64,000 nucleotides of DNA from Pseudarthrobacter sulfonivorans (GCF_014712225.1 NZ_JACXBW010000004.1:269437-333436); one strand, 5' to 3'; numbered from the stretch's first letter, positions 1 to 8,993 are shown. The notes: a model not told the origin generated them from the sequence alone. Translations and numbers: made by a program.

Positions 1-351
1 ATCGGCTCCGCGCTCGTTATGTTGTGCGTGCTCGGTGAGCTGCCCTGGTGGGTCACCATCGTGATCCTTGTCCGGGAATGGGGCATCACGGCGCTTCGCT
101 TCTTTGTCATCCGCTACGGCGTCATCCCGGCGTCGCGCGGCGGCAAGCTCAAGACCGTCGTGCAGACTGCCGCGATCTTCCTGTACCTGCTGCCGCTGGG
201 CGCGCTGGCACCCTGGCTGGTCTGGGTGGCTTTCGCAGTCATGATGGTCGCCGTACTCATCACGGTATGGACCGGCGTCGAATACGTGGTGGAAGCCCTG
301 CGTCTGCGGGCGCAGGGAAAACAGTCCCGAAACACAACGCCCGGCACCTAG
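1..351 (+). CDS. pgsA: CDP-diacylglycerol--glycerol-3-phosphate 3-phosphatidyltransferase, C-terminal part (cut by window edge)
   Basis: Open reading frame from the first base to the TAG at 349-351; the start and the catalytic CDP-alcohol phosphotransferase motif lie outside the window. The visible 116 residues carry the family's conserved C-terminal half (REWGITALRFF, then an Ala-Ser-x-Gly-Gly-Lys-Leu-Lys-Thr stretch) and about three hydrophobic membrane segments. PgsA makes phosphatidylglycerol phosphate, the first step to phosphatidylglycerol and cardiolipin, in the cytoplasmic membrane. It is followed after 8 bases by cinA, the usual actinobacterial order pgsA-cinA-clgR. Family assignment is strong from the C-terminal motif and context; an internal ATG at 19 is not the start. 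Confidence 0.9.
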   Translation: MGSALVMLCVLGELPWWVTIVILVREWGITALRFFVIRYGVIPASRGGKLKTVVQTAAIFLYLLPLGALAPWLVWVAFAVMMVAVLITVWTGVEYVVEALRLRAQGKQSRNTTPGT

Positions 352-359
352 GAGCTGAC

Positions 360-839
360 GTGACAAATCTTCACCATCTGGCGGAACAGGCAGTCAGGAA
401 TGCCTTGGACACCGGCCGCACCGTTGCTGCCGCGGAGTCACTTACTGCGGGGATGGTCACCGCCGTCCTGGCCGATACTGCCGGGGCCTCGGGCATGCTG
501 CAAGGCGGGGTGGTGGCGTACCAGAACTCCGTCAAAGTTGACGTCCTGGGTGTTTCGGCTGAACTGCTGGCCGCCGTCGGCTCGGTGGACGGGGACGTCG
601 CCGCGGCCATGGCCACGGGTGTCCGGTCTGCGCTGGGCGCGGACGTTGGCCTCGCCACCACAGGCGTGGCCGGCCCCGAGGAACACGACGGAAAAGCGGT
701 GGGAACGGTCTTCATCGGTGTTGCAACCGCCGAAGGCGCTTCGGCCTTCCAATACAGTTTCACCGGGAACCGCGCCGATATCCGCGGGCAAGCATGCGGC
801 GCAGCACTGGAAAGGCTGCTCACAGTTCTGTCTCCCTAA
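360..839 (+). CDS. cinA: CinA C-terminal-domain protein, nicotinamide-nucleotide amidase (PncC type)
   Basis: A 159-aa protein made only of the CinA C-terminal domain. Conserved blocks: AAESLTAGMV near residues 24-33, GGVVAYQNSVK near 50-60, and ATTGVAGP followed by GTVFIG. The family deamidates NMN to NaMN in pyridine-nucleotide salvage. Start chosen at GTG 360 because an AGGAG at 350-354 overlaps the pgsA stop at 5-base spacing; the same frame is open upstream but overlaps pgsA. The N-terminal MoCF-like domain of full-length CinA is absent, as is common for stand-alone PncC. The gene is probably co-transcribed with pgsA. Confidence 0.9.
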   Translation: MTNLHHLAEQAVRNALDTGRTVAAAESLTAGMVTAVLADTAGASGMLQGGVVAYQNSVKVDVLGVSAELLAAVGSVDGDVAAAMATGVRSALGADVGLATTGVAGPEEHDGKAVGTVFIGVATAEGASAFQYSFTGNRADIRGQACGAALERLLTVLSP

Positions 840-1004
840 GGCTCTGTCCCCCCGAAGCTACCGGGCGTAAAGTTGCCGGGAACAAATCTCCGAACCTATT
901 AGTTATTACATTGTGTCGCTTTGGCAGAGCTGAGGCGCCTAGGATAAATAACAACTCCGGTTTCCCATGGTGAGCCGGACTGATGAAGGAGCAAGGCGAT
1001 ACAG

Positions 1005-1457
1005 ATGGTAAAGCAGCCCGTATCCGTAAACGGCGTTGTCCGCTGGAAGGATGTGGGCCTCGCCGATCAGGCAAAGAGCGAACAGAAGGAGCGCAAAATG
1101 GTTGTACTTCGCCACGAAATCGGTGATGTCCTGCGCGATGTCCGCCAGCGCCAGGGGCGTACGCTCCGCGAAGTCTCGCACAGTGCCCGAGTATCCCTGG
1201 GCTACCTCAGCGAAGTGGAGCGGGGACAGAAGGAAGCCTCGTCAGAGCTCCTGTCGTCGATCTGCTCGGCCTTGGACGTGCCGTTGTCCATCATGCTCCG
1301 TGAAGTCAGCGACCGCGTAGCCGTCGCTGAGGGCGTTGCCGTTCCAGACACCGTTCCCCAGGAATTCTCACAGCGCTACGGCCGCGATCTTGACCGCGAC
1401 CTGAATGCTGAACTCACCAACGAACTCTCCACAGGCCTCCTTTCCGGCGCACGGTAA
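1005..1457 (+). CDS. clgR: ClgR-like XRE-family transcriptional regulator
   Basis: A 150-aa protein with a Cro/C1 helix-turn-helix (about residues 37-92: [16 protein letters not shown], then [16 protein letters not shown]). This matches ClgR, the actinobacterial activator of Clp protease and other proteostasis genes. Two starts are credible: ATG 1005 with AAGGAG 14 bases upstream, and ATG 1098 with an excellent AAGGAG at 1085-1090. The shorter form (119 aa) holds the whole HTH; I list the longer one because its N-terminal sequence resembles annotated relatives as I remember them. ClgR is itself a Clp substrate in other actinobacteria, and the C-terminus ending in Gly-Ala-Arg is compatible with that. 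A perfect-stem terminator follows. Confidence 0.85.
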   Translation: MVKQPVSVNGVVRWKDVGLADQAKSEQKERKMVVLRHEIGDVLRDVRQRQGRTLREVSHSARVSLGYLSEVERGQKEASSELLSSICSALDVPLSIMLREVSDRVAVAEGVAVPDTVPQEFSQRYGRDLDRDLNAELTNELSTGLLSGAR

Positions 1458-1489
1458 GCGGGCCCGCAGGGGTCTTACGCATAAAAGGC

Positions 1490-1518
1490 GAAGCCTCCGG
1501 CCAGCGGCCGGAGGCTTC
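1490..1518. terminator. Bidirectional terminator between clgR and the marR-type gene
   Basis: A perfect 13-bp stem (1490-1502 pairs with 1506-1518) with an AGC loop lies between two convergent genes. There is an A-run on the left side and GTTGTGTG on the right, so it can serve both strands. Confidence 0.85.
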
Positions 1519-1529
1519 GTTGTGTGCGG

Positions 1530-2108
1530 TTACCTGGCGGTGCTGGCCGACCGGTTGGTGGTGCCGCCACGGGCGGCTGCGTCTTTGCCGAGGACGTCCA
1601 GGTCGAAGATCGCGTTGAGCTTGGCCATGTATTCGGCGAGCGTCTGCAGTTCCTCCACCGGCCATTCCCCCAAGCGCTCACGGAAGTCCTGCCGGCGTGC
1701 GTCCTGGACCTGGTGCATCTTCTCCTCACCCTTTTCCGTAAGGCGGATCGACTGCGCCCGCCCGTCCAGGGGATCAGCTTCCTTGGAGACCAGCCCGATG
1801 CTTTCCAGGAACGCGATTTGGCGGCTGACCGACGGCTTGCCCACGCCGATGTTCTGGGCCAGGTCGGTCAAACGGATGGGACCCTCACGCCGGATGACCG
1901 CCAGCAGTCCGTAGGCGGCCGGTTCCATGTCCGGATGAACCTGGCGCGAGAGTTGCTGGGATACCGAACGCGCACGCCGCCAAAAAAGACTGATCTGGTG
2001 TTCGACCGTGTTGAGCGTGTCGTCGAGGGTGTCCCCGCGGGCACCCGTATCAGGAGCGGCTGCATCAGCAGGTGCTTCCATTGGAGGGCCATCGGCTGGG
2101 TTGCTCAT
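1530..2108 (-). CDS. MarR-family transcriptional regulator
   Basis: A 192-aa protein with a MarR winged helix-turn-helix in the middle. Key stretches are PAAYGLLAVIRREGPIRLTD, the recognition segment VGKPSVSRQIAFLESIGLV, and a wing ending in DGRAQSIRLTEKG. MarR proteins are dimeric repressors often released by small phenolics, drugs or oxidants; its ligand and targets cannot be read here. Start at ATG 2108 is preferred over an upstream in-frame codon at 2135 because TAGAAT lies 7 bases upstream, the leaderless pattern seen repeatedly in this window. It is divergent from the DUF3046 gene, so autoregulation across the 41-bp gap is possible. Confidence 0.88.
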   Translation of the reverse strand: MSNPADGPPMEAPADAAAPDTGARGDTLDDTLNTVEHQISLFWRRARSVSQQLSRQVHPDMEPAAYGLLAVIRREGPIRLTDLAQNIGVGKPSVSRQIAFLESIGLVSKEADPLDGRAQSIRLTEKGEEKMHQVQDARRQDFRERLGEWPVEELQTLAEYMAKLNAIFDLDVLGKDAAARGGTTNRSASTAR

Positions 2109-2115
2109 GGCAACA

Positions 2116-2121
2116 ATTCTA
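2116..2121 (-). promoter_or_regulatory. Candidate -10 of a leaderless marR transcript
   Basis: TAGAAT on the minus strand is followed by 7 bases and the ATG at 2108, so transcription would begin at or next to the start codon. The -35 region is not clearly conserved. Confidence 0.5.
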
Positions 2122-2149
2122 GGGTCCGGGATCATGAGAGACTCTATTG

Positions 2150-2371
2150 GTGCGGATCAGTGACTATTGGCGGCTTATGGACGACGAATTCGGGGCAGGC
2201 TACTCCCGGGTCCTCAGCAGCACCCTGGTTCTCGCCGGGGTCGGAGGACGCACGGCTGACCAGGCCCTCAGCGCCGGCGTGAGCCCCCGGAACGTCTGGC
2301 TCGCCATGTGCGAGGTCCAGGACGTTCCGCCGGACCGGCGCCTGGGCCGCGACGTCAAGCCCCGCGACTGA
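2150..2371 (+). CDS. DUF3046 family protein
   Basis: A 73-aa protein with the DUF3046 signature: an N-terminal R-I-S-D-Y-W-R-L-M-D-D-E-F-G block, then LAGVGGRTADQALSAGV and a NVWLAMCEVQDVP block. Function is unknown. The gene sits immediately upstream of recA in many actinobacteria, as here. Start chosen at GTG 2150 (giving V/M-RISDYW); a TTG directly before it is an alternative. No Shine-Dalgarno is visible and a weak GAGACT lies 6 bases upstream, so the message may be leaderless. Confidence 0.85.
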   Translation: MRISDYWRLMDDEFGAGYSRVLSSTLVLAGVGGRTADQALSAGVSPRNVWLAMCEVQDVPPDRRLGRDVKPRD

Positions 2372-2426
2372 CCTCTTCCTGCTGACCCACTGCACCTCTC
2401 TGCGGCTGACACGCCGTCGGATCTGT

Positions 2427-2442
2427 TCGAATATCTGTTCGG
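2427..2442 (+). promoter_or_regulatory. LexA (SOS) box and promoter of recA
   Basis: TCGAATATCTGTTCGG matches the actinobacterial LexA consensus TCGAAC-N4-GTTCGA at 10 of 12 fixed positions. TTCGAA (2426-2431) and TATGCT (2450-2455), 18 bases apart, form a plausible promoter with the operator over its -35, which would make recA LexA-repressed. Confidence 0.88.
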
Positions 2443-2585
2443 GTAAAGCTATGCTTTTTGTAGTGGGTTATCCACATACGCGATGTCGCCCGGCTTGAAT
2501 GTCGGAGGGTGCCATTAGCGTCAGAGATGACCAATAAAGGCCCCTGAGGCCACTCCAAAGCGAGAAAGCATTAGAGGTGTGAACC

Positions 2586-3641
2586 ATGGCGGCAGCCCCG
2601 GATCGTGCAAAAGCGTTGGAAGCAGCGCTGGCCCAGATTGATAAGCAGTTCGGCAAAGGATCGGTCATGCGCCTGGGGGACGAAGTCCGTGCCCCCATCG
2701 AGGTCATTCCCACCGGCTCCATCGCACTGGACGTGGCCCTGGGAATTGGTGGCCTGCCCCGCGGACGCGTCGTAGAGATCTATGGCCCGGAGTCCTCCGG
2801 TAAAACCACAGTGGCCCTGCACGCCGTCGCAAACGCCCAGCGTCTGGGCGGCATCGCCGCGTTCATCGACGCCGAGCACGCGCTGGACCCGGAATACGCT
2901 GCCAAACTGGGTGTCGACACCGACGCCCTCCTGGTCTCCCAGCCTGACACCGGTGAGCAGGCCCTGGAAATCATGGACATGCTGATCGGTTCCGGCTCGC
3001 TGGACGTTATCGTCATCGACTCCGTTGCCGCCCTGGTGCCGCGCGCGGAAATCGAGGGTGACATGGGTGACAGCCACGTTGGCCTGCAGGCCCGCCTCAT
3101 GAGCCAGGCGCTGCGTAAGATCACCGGCCGCCTGAGCCAGACCAAGACCACTGCCATCTTCATCAACCAGCTCCGTGAAAAGATCGGCGTGTTCTTCGGC
3201 TCCCCGGAGACCACCACCGGCGGCAAGGCCCTGAAGTTCTACGCCTCCATCCGCATCGACGTCCGCCGGATCCAGACCCTTAAGGAAGGTGCCGACTCCG
3301 TCGGTAACCGCACCAAAGCCAAGATCGTCAAGAACAAGATGGCGCCGCCCTTCAAGATCGCCGAGTTCGACATCATCTATGGCCAGGGCATTTCCCGCGA
3401 GGGCGGCATCATCGACATGGGCGTTGAACACGGCATCATCAAGAAGTCCGGTTCATGGTTCACGTATGACGGCGACCAGCTGGGGCAGGGCATGGAGAAC
3501 TCCCGCCGTTTCCTGCGCGACAACCCCGAACTGGCCGCTGAGCTGGAACGCCTCATCAAGGAGAAGCTGGGCGTGGGCGTCAAGCCCGCTGCGGACGAGT
3601 CCAAGGATTCGCCCAAGCTCAAGGCCGTTGACGGCTTCTAA
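2586..3641 (+). CDS. recA: Recombinase RecA
   Basis: A 351-aa full-length RecA. It has Walker A GPESSGKT at residues 67-74, an Asp-rich Walker B ([12 protein letters not shown]), the L1/L2 DNA-binding loops (including the [11 protein letters not shown] and SPETTTGG regions) and the usual acidic/basic C-terminal tail. RecA forms filaments on single-stranded DNA, drives strand exchange and triggers LexA self-cleavage. There is no intein, unlike some mycobacterial recA genes. Start at ATG 2586 follows AGAGGTG. The LexA box upstream and recX 61 bases downstream complete a standard SOS-controlled recA-recX pair. Confidence 0.98.
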   Translation: MAAAPDRAKALEAALAQIDKQFGKGSVMRLGDEVRAPIEVIPTGSIALDVALGIGGLPRGRVVEIYGPESSGKTTVALHAVANAQRLGGIAAFIDAEHALDPEYAAKLGVDTDALLVSQPDTGEQALEIMDMLIGSGSLDVIVIDSVAALVPRAEIEGDMGDSHVGLQARLMSQALRKITGRLSQTKTTAIFINQLREKIGVFFGSPETTTGGKALKFYASIRIDVRRIQTLKEGADSVGNRTKAKIVKNKMAPPFKIAEFDIIYGQGISREGGIIDMGVEHGIIKKSGSWFTYDGDQLGQGMENSRRFLRDNPELAAELERLIKEKLGVGVKPAADESKDSPKLKAVDGF

Positions 3642-3702
3642 AGTCCACGGCTTCCAAGGTTGACGGGTTACAGGGCCGTGCGTTCGAAGGCAGCGCGGAT
3701 TT

Positions 3703-4338
3703 ATGGGTGAAGGGGACTCCGGGGCAGGACGCGGGCGGCGCAGGAGCGCGGGCGGCTGGCGCGGCGCCGGCGCGGACGGGCCTGATCCGGAGTCGTCCGT
3801 CGCTGCCGACGCCGAGCCTGACCCCGCCTCCGTCGCCCGCGCCATCGTCCTGCGGCAGCTGACCAGTTCGGCGAAAAGCCGACTCCAGCTGGCCCGCAAG
3901 CTTGCGGAACGGAACATCCCCGAGGACGTGGCCGAAGCCGTCCTGGACCGGTTCCAGGAAGTCCGCCTGATTGACGACGCCGACTTCGCCGACATGTGGG
4001 TACGCAGCCGGTCCCAGTCACGGAAGCTGGCTAAGGGGGCCCTCCGCCGCGAGTTGTCGGACAAGGGCATCGACGCGGACACGGCCGCTGCCGCGCTGGA
4101 GCAAGTCTCCGACGCGGACGAGGAAGAGGCCGCCCGCGTACTGGTGGAACGTAAGCTCCGGCCCGGCACGGACCTGTCGGACAGGGCCGAGCGGGACAAG
4201 ATGACGCGGCGCCTCGCTTCCATGCTCGCCCGGAAGGGCTACCAGCCCGCCCAGGCTTTCAGGGTGGTCGGTGAGGTCATAGACGCCCGGCTGGACGGCC
4301 GCCAGGCCAGCCGCGACGGCTACGAGCCGGAGCTGTAG
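3703..4338 (+). CDS. recX: Regulatory protein RecX
   Basis: A 211-aa protein with three-helix RecX repeats: LTSSAKSRLQLARKLAERNI near residue 50-70, then VRLIDDADFADMWVRSR and a C-terminal RKGYQPAQAFRVV block. RecX binds in the groove of the RecA filament and limits its activity. The first 45 residues are Gly/Arg/Asp-rich and low in complexity, a common actinobacterial extension. It is co-directional with recA and probably shares its transcript. Confidence 0.92.
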   Translation: MGEGDSGAGRGRRRSAGGWRGAGADGPDPESSVAADAEPDPASVARAIVLRQLTSSAKSRLQLARKLAERNIPEDVAEAVLDRFQEVRLIDDADFADMWVRSRSQSRKLAKGALRRELSDKGIDADTAAAALEQVSDADEEEAARVLVERKLRPGTDLSDRAERDKMTRRLASMLARKGYQPAQAFRVVGEVIDARLDGRQASRDGYEPEL

Positions 4339-4368
4339 GCCGGCGGGGCGGCGCCTCCGCTGAGCCGG

Positions 4369-4374
4369 TACCCT
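4369..4374 (+). promoter_or_regulatory. Candidate -10 of a leaderless miaB transcript
   Basis: TACCCT is followed by exactly 6 bases and the GTG start at 4381. No Shine-Dalgarno is present in that gap. Confidence 0.5.
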
Positions 4375-4380
4375 TAACAG

Positions 4381-5958
4381 GTGAGTTTGACCATTCCTTC
4401 CCCCGCATCCGGCACAGTCCCTTCCGCAGCCTCCGGCGCACTGCAAGCTACAGGTGCACCGCAGCCCCGCACCTATCAGGTGCGCACTTTCGGCTGCCAG
4501 ATGAACGTCCATGATTCGGAGCGGATGGCCGGCATGCTTGAGGCCGCAGGCTACGTACCGGCCCAAAGTGAGCAGGCCGACGTTGTGGTGTTCAACACCT
4601 GCGCCGTCAGGGAGAACGCGGACAACAAGCTCTACGGCAACCTGGGCATGCTGGCGCCCGTGAAGGCCGCCAACCCGGGAATGCAGATCGCCGTGGGCGG
4701 CTGCCTGGCCCAAAAAGACCGGGAAGCCATCCTCAAGAAGGCGCCCTGGGTGGACGCCGTGTTCGGCACCCACAACGTCGGTGCGCTTCCGGCGCTGCTG
4801 GACCGGGCCCGGCACAACAACGAGGCCCAGTTGGAGATCCTCGAATCCCTCGACGTTTTCCCCTCCACGCTGCCCACCAAGCGGGATTCGGTTTACTCAG
4901 GATGGGTCTCCATTTCGGTGGGCTGCAACAACACCTGCACGTTCTGTATCGTCCCGGCCCTGCGCGGCAAGGAGAAAGACCGCCGGCCCGGTGACATCCT
5001 CGCCGAAATCCAGGCGCTCGTGGACGACGGCGCGATCGAAGTCACCCTCCTCGGGCAGAACGTCAACTCCTATGGCGTGGAATTCGGCGACCGGCAGGCC
5101 TTTTCAAAACTCCTGCGCGCCTGCGGTGAAATTCAGGGCCTGGAAAGGGTCAGGTTCACCAGCCCGCACCCCGCCGCCTTCACGGACGACGTCATTGACG
5201 CGATGGCCGAGACTCCTAATGTCATGCCACAGCTGCACATGCCGCTGCAGTCCGGATCGGACAAGGTGCTGAAGGACATGAAGCGGTCCTACCGGTCCGC
5301 CAAGTTCCTGGGCATCCTGGACAAGGTCCGGGACAGGATCCCGCACGCCGCCATTTCCACCGATATCATCGTGGGTTTCCCCGGTGAAACGGAGGAGGAC
5401 TTCCAGGCCACCCTCGACGTCGTGGAGAAATCGCGCTTCGCCACCGCCTTCACGTTCCAGTACTCCAAGCGGCCGGGCACCCCCGCGGCGGACCTGCCGG
5501 AGCAGCTGCCCAAGGCCGTAGTCCAGGAGCGCTTCGAACGCCTGACCGCCCTGCAGGACCGGGTTGCCGCCGAGGAAAACGCCAAGCAGCTCGGCCGGCG
5601 GGTGGAGGTCATGGTCACCGCCCAGTCGGGACGGAAGTCTGAAGAAACACACCGGCTCTCCGGCCGGTCCCGGGACCAGCGGCTGGTGCACTTCTCGGTA
5701 CCGGAGGGCGCCGAGTCACCCCGGCCCGGTGACCTGGTCACTGTCACCATCACCGAGGCCGCAGCCTTCCACCTCGTCGCGGACCCTGCACTGCAGGACT
5801 ACAGCCTGCGCCGGTCCCGTGCGGGGGACGCCTGGGACAGGTCGCAGGCTGACTCCTGCGGCGCTCCCGCACCAGGAACCGCAGGCAGCGGCGCAGGTGG
5901 CGGTGGCCGGACCGGGGTCTCGCTGGGCATGCCCGCGCTGCCGGCCCGGAGCCGCTGA
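4381..5958 (+). CDS. miaB: tRNA-2-methylthio-N6-dimethylallyladenosine synthase MiaB
   Basis: A 525-aa radical SAM methylthiotransferase. The N-terminal MTTase domain starts with [14 protein letters not shown] near residue 38 and carries two more cluster cysteines ([15 protein letters not shown]). The radical SAM cluster motif CNNTCTFC lies near residue 182, and a TRAM domain near 390-460. MiaB adds the methylthio group to i6A37 in tRNAs reading UNN codons, acting after MiaA, whose gene follows by 3 bases. About 50 C-terminal Gly/Ala/Arg-rich residues extend beyond the TRAM domain and look disordered. Start GTG 4381 is supported by the upstream -10-like element. Confidence 0.96.
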   Translation: MSLTIPSPASGTVPSAASGALQATGAPQPRTYQVRTFGCQMNVHDSERMAGMLEAAGYVPAQSEQADVVVFNTCAVRENADNKLYGNLGMLAPVKAANPGMQIAVGGCLAQKDREAILKKAPWVDAVFGTHNVGALPALLDRARHNNEAQLEILESLDVFPSTLPTKRDSVYSGWVSISVGCNNTCTFCIVPALRGKEKDRRPGDILAEIQALVDDGAIEVTLLGQNVNSYGVEFGDRQAFSKLLRACGEIQGLERVRFTSPHPAAFTDDVIDAMAETPNVMPQLHMPLQSGSDKVLKDMKRSYRSAKFLGILDKVRDRIPHAAISTDIIVGFPGETEEDFQATLDVVEKSRFATAFTFQYSKRPGTPAADLPEQLPKAVVQERFERLTALQDRVAAEENAKQLGRRVEVMVTAQSGRKSEETHRLSGRSRDQRLVHFSVPEGAESPRPGDLVTVTITEAAAFHLVADPALQDYSLRRSRAGDAWDRSQADSCGAPAPGTAGSGAGGGGRTGVSLGMPALPARSR

Positions 5959-5961
5959 CCG

Positions 5962-6870
5962 GTGGCCCAGCCTCCGGTCATCGCGGTCGTTGGTCCCACC
6001 GGCTCAGGCAAGTCCGATCTTGCGGTCAGCCTTGCACTTGAGCTGGATGGCGAGGTGATCAATGCCGATTCCATGCAGTTCTACCGGGGCATGGACATCG
6101 GTACCGCCAAGATCACCCCGGCCGAACGGCGCGGCGTGCCCCACCACCTCCTGGACACCCTGGACGTCACCCAGGAAGCGAGCGTTTCCGACTTCCAGCA
6201 GGAGGCCCGGGAGCTCATCAGCGGCATCCACGCCCGCGGCAAACGCGCCATCCTGGCGGGCGGATCCGGTCTCTACGTGCGGGCCGCCCTGGACGTTCTT
6301 GAGTTCCCGGGCACCGACCCCGCAGTCCGCCGCAGCCTGGAGGGCGAGCTCGAGCAAGCCGGGCCGGAGGCGCTGCTCGCCCGGCTCCGGGACGTGGATC
6401 CCGTCTCCGCCGGCCGGGTCAGTGATGCCCGGCGCATCATCAGGGCCCTGGAGGTGCACCAGCTCACCGGCCGGCCCTTCAGTTCCTATATGCCCCAGCG
6501 GGAGTACTACCAGCCGACAGTGCAGGTCGGGCTGTCCGTGGACCGCGAGGCCCTCCGTGAACGCCTGGCCCTGCGTGTGCACAGGATGGTGGACCAGGGC
6601 CTGCTGGCGGAAGTCCGCCGACTGGACGCGGCAGGACTGCGCAGCGGCAAAACCGCGCCCCGGGCACTGGGCTATGCCCAGTTCCTGAGGGTGCTCGACG
6701 GCGTCGCAACCGTCGCGGAGGCAACCGAGGACACCATCGTGGCCACCCGCCAGTTCGCCCGACGCCAGCTCACCTGGTTCCGGGCGGATCCCCGCATCAG
6801 CTGGCTGGACTGGCAGGCACCGGACCTGACTGCCCAGGCCGCGGCAGTGTGTGTAAATGACGCCGGGTAA
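5962..6870 (+). CDS. miaA: tRNA dimethylallyltransferase MiaA
   Basis: A 302-aa protein with P-loop GPTGSGKS at residues 11-18, the [17 protein letters not shown] substrate block near 33-49 and a tRNA-contact segment [13 protein letters not shown]. It transfers dimethylallyl to A37 of tRNAs, producing the substrate for MiaB. Start GTG 5962 lies 3 bases after the miaB stop, so the two genes form an operon, a tidy arrangement of consecutive steps. Confidence 0.96.
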   Translation: MAQPPVIAVVGPTGSGKSDLAVSLALELDGEVINADSMQFYRGMDIGTAKITPAERRGVPHHLLDTLDVTQEASVSDFQQEARELISGIHARGKRAILAGGSGLYVRAALDVLEFPGTDPAVRRSLEGELEQAGPEALLARLRDVDPVSAGRVSDARRIIRALEVHQLTGRPFSSYMPQREYYQPTVQVGLSVDREALRERLALRVHRMVDQGLLAEVRRLDAAGLRSGKTAPRALGYAQFLRVLDGVATVAEATEDTIVATRQFARRQLTWFRADPRISWLDWQAPDLTAQAAAVCVNDAG

Positions 6871-6979
6871 CGTGCGCGGCCCGACCCAGGTGGTGTAACT
6901 GAGGCAGCAGCGAACGTGGCACAACCCGCATGGCGGGGCAGCCGCCGTCGGCCGTTTTAGCCGATCAATGCCCGGCCGG

Positions 6980-6985
6980 TAACCT
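6980..6985 (+). promoter_or_regulatory. Candidate -10 of a leaderless dapF transcript
   Basis: TAACCT is followed by 6 bases and the ATG at 6992. An AGGAG happens to lie inside the 6-base gap but is too close to the ATG to work as a ribosome site. Confidence 0.45.
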
Positions 6986-6991
6986 AGGAGC

Positions 6992-7936
6992 ATGGACGCC
7001 ACCCCCGCAGAGACCACCGAGCCCGCCTTCCGTTCGCTGGGCGGACTTCGCTTCTCCAAGGGCCACGGTACGGGCAACGACTTTGTGTTGATCGCCGATC
7101 CTGACGGCGTCCACACCATCGACGCCGGGCAGGTCGCCGCCCTGTGCGACCGGCACCGCGGCATCGGCGGGGACGGACTGATCAGGGCCGTTCCGTCCCG
7201 CTACCTGTCCGAAGGCCGCGAACTCCTGCAAACCCGCCCGGAGGCGGAATGGTTCATGGACTACCGCAACGGTGACGGGTCCCTCTCGGAAATGTGCGGA
7301 AACGGTGTCCGCGTTTTTGTGCACTTCCTGCGCGCCGAAGGTTTGGTTGACCTGCCCGACGGCGGATCGCTCACCGTCGGAACGCGCGGGGGCCCCAAGG
7401 CAGTTGTCCGGACAGGCGACAGCTACGCCGTGGATATGGGGCCGTGGGAGTTCATTTTCCCCGGGGAAGCAACTGCCAAAGCCATGGATTCCCTCGTGAC
7501 CGCGGACGGCCTGGAAGTTCCCAGGCCGGCGCTGTCCGTCAGTATGGGCAATCCGCACACTGTGGTGGCACTGGCCGAACTGTCGGAACTGGAAGCCACC
7601 AGGCTGTTCACCGCACCGCTGGTGGATCCGCTGCCCGCCAACGGCACCAATGTTGAGTTCGTGGTGCCCGCCGAACCGCTGATTCATAACGGTGTCGCCA
7701 CCGTCACCATGCGTGTTCACGAACGGGGTGTCGGGGAAACCCAGTCCTGCGGCACCGGCGCCTGCGCTGCAGCGGTGGCCACCCGGCACTGGGCCGGGGC
7801 CGAGGCGCCGGACTCCTGGCTGGTCAACGTGCCGGGCGGCGTAGTCGGGGTCAAGTTCTTCGCGGGGGCAGCAGGCCACGAGCACGTCGAACTCAGCGGC
7901 CCGGCCGTCATTGTGGCTAGTGGGACGCTTTCCTGA
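6992..7936 (+). CDS. dapF: Diaminopimelate epimerase
   Basis: A 314-aa two-domain epimerase. The substrate-binding segment GHGTGNDFVL is near residue 25, the first catalytic cysteine in MCGNGVRVF near 102, and the second in QSCGTGACAAAV near 252. It converts LL- to meso-diaminopimelate for lysine and peptidoglycan synthesis. It is monocistronic here; its last 20 bases overlap the convergent methyltransferase gene. Confidence 0.95.
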   Translation: MDATPAETTEPAFRSLGGLRFSKGHGTGNDFVLIADPDGVHTIDAGQVAALCDRHRGIGGDGLIRAVPSRYLSEGRELLQTRPEAEWFMDYRNGDGSLSEMCGNGVRVFVHFLRAEGLVDLPDGGSLTVGTRGGPKAVVRTGDSYAVDMGPWEFIFPGEATAKAMDSLVTADGLEVPRPALSVSMGNPHTVVALAELSELEATRLFTAPLVDPLPANGTNVEFVVPAEPLIHNGVATVTMRVHERGVGETQSCGTGACAAAVATRHWAGAEAPDSWLVNVPGGVVGVKFFAGAAGHEHVELSGPAVIVASGTLS

Positions 7937-8531
7937 CCCGCAGGATCCGGAAGGACTTTGCGGTGCTTTCGCGGGTGACGGTGAACGAGTCGTCCAGCTC
8001 GGCGGTGAGCCAGCGCTGAAGCGAGTCCGAACCCAGGTTCTTCTGCACCACCAGCCACGCTGAGCCGCCGGGTGCCAGCCGGGGGAGCCACAGCGTGAGC
8101 AGGCCGTGCAGTTCGTCCTTGCCGATCCGGATGGGCGGATTGGACCAGATGGTATCGAAGCGCAGGTCGGGGTCCACCGCGTCAGGGGTGCTGGCCACCA
8201 CGTTCCCCAGCCCCAGCAGGGCCGCGTTTTCGTTAGTCAGCGTGATGCAGCGTTCATTGACATCCACGGCGTACACCCGGGCATGTGGCGCGCGCAGGGC
8301 AAGGGTCAGGGCTATGGGTCCCCAGCCGCAGCCGATGTCCAGGAGGTTCCCGCCGGGGGACGGCGCCGGGACTTCGTGCAGGAGGACCGCTGTACCCTTG
8401 TCGATGCCGTCAGGGCTGAAGATCCCCGAAGAAGTCTGGAGGGTGCGCGTTTCGCCGGCCAGTTCCACTGTCAGGGGCTTGCGGGTGAACGGCCCTGCGG
8501 GCGATGCGCTGAAATAGTGTGCGGACTCCAT
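7917..8531 (-). CDS. RsmC-like class I SAM-dependent methyltransferase
   Basis: A 204-aa protein with SAM-binding motif LLDIGCGWGP near residue 62 and the amino-methylating SNPPIR motif near 130, followed by a block typical of RsmC/RlmG C-terminal domains. Relatives methylate the exocyclic amine of guanine in rRNA. The N-terminal domain of E. coli RsmC is absent, so the exact target base is not certain. It is convergent with dapF, overlapping it by 20 bp. TAATCT lies 8 bases upstream of its ATG on the minus strand, suggesting a near-leaderless message. Confidence 0.85.
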   Translation of the reverse strand: MESAHYFSASPAGPFTRKPLTVELAGETRTLQTSSGIFSPDGIDKGTAVLLHEVPAPSPGGNLLDIGCGWGPIALTLALRAPHARVYAVDVNERCITLTNENAALLGLGNVVASTPDAVDPDLRFDTIWSNPPIRIGKDELHGLLTLWLPRLAPGGSAWLVVQKNLGSDSLQRWLTAELDDSFTVTRESTAKSFRILRVRKASH

Positions 8532-8602
8532 AACTGGCCAGATTAGTTGGCCGAACAGGACAATGCGAAACGGCCCGTGCGAATCGAAGGGTCCGGTTCT
8601 GC

Positions 8603-8608
8603 TAATCT
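8603..8608 (+). promoter_or_regulatory. Candidate -10 upstream of the hflX leader peptide
   Basis: TAATCT lies 7 bases before the ATG at 8616, so the transcript would begin on the leader-peptide start codon. Confidence 0.5.
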
Positions 8609-8615
8609 TGAACCC

Positions 8616-8636
8616 ATGTTCTTGATCTTCGAGTAG
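8616..8636 (+). CDS. Putative hexapeptide leader ORF of hflX (MFLIFE)
   Basis: ATG TTC TTG ATC TTC GAG TAG encodes MFLIFE. It is preceded at the leaderless distance by TAATCT and followed by several hairpins before hflX. HflX is a ribosome-splitting GTPase. Ribosome-mediated attenuation of hflX-type genes through short upstream ORFs is known in other Gram-positives, so a sensor role is plausible but inferred. An ORF this short can occur by chance; ribosome profiling or conservation would decide. Confidence 0.4.
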   Translation: MFLIFE

Positions 8637-8993
8637 CCGGACCGGGGCTGCGCCTTCCGCAGCTCGCCGTCCCGAAGCCCGTGCCCCACAGCGATGCAGG
8701 TATCAACCTTCCGTCTGTGCGCCACAGGGCAGGTCTTCAGCACCTGTCCTGCCGCAGGGCCAGACTCGAGCGATCAGCCCCAGCGCCGGTCCCTTTTCTG
8801 ACATTGCCTGCGCCACCTCCATCACTCCATGCATCAGCTGTGATGCGACCCACCCTGCGCGACACCGCTGTGACCGGACCGCAGAGCAGACCAGGAGGCC
8901 AGGATGACCGCAAGCCGTCAGCCCAGCGCGAATACTTCACCAGACACCAATAAACGGCACTATTCTGAAATTGCCGACCCTTCAAAGGAGAAC

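Larger units (their letters stand above)
8532..8993 (+). other. 462-bp leader region of hflX
   Basis: This region has no conventional gene. It contains a leaderless hexapeptide ORF (8616-8636), a 6-bp hairpin 10 bases after it (8647-8663), a 10-bp hairpin (8725-8751) that competes with a CCTG-CCG-CAGG hairpin (8748-8758), a GCATCA-GCTG-TGATGC hairpin (8831-8846), and a second possible promoter with TATTCT at 8961-8966. The arrangement suggests translation-coupled control of hflX. Confidence 0.5.

Noticed and set aside
8681..8953. 90-codon ORF in the hflX leader
   Set aside because: No Shine-Dalgarno, Pro/Arg-rich random-looking product, and it overlaps the better hflX 5' signals.
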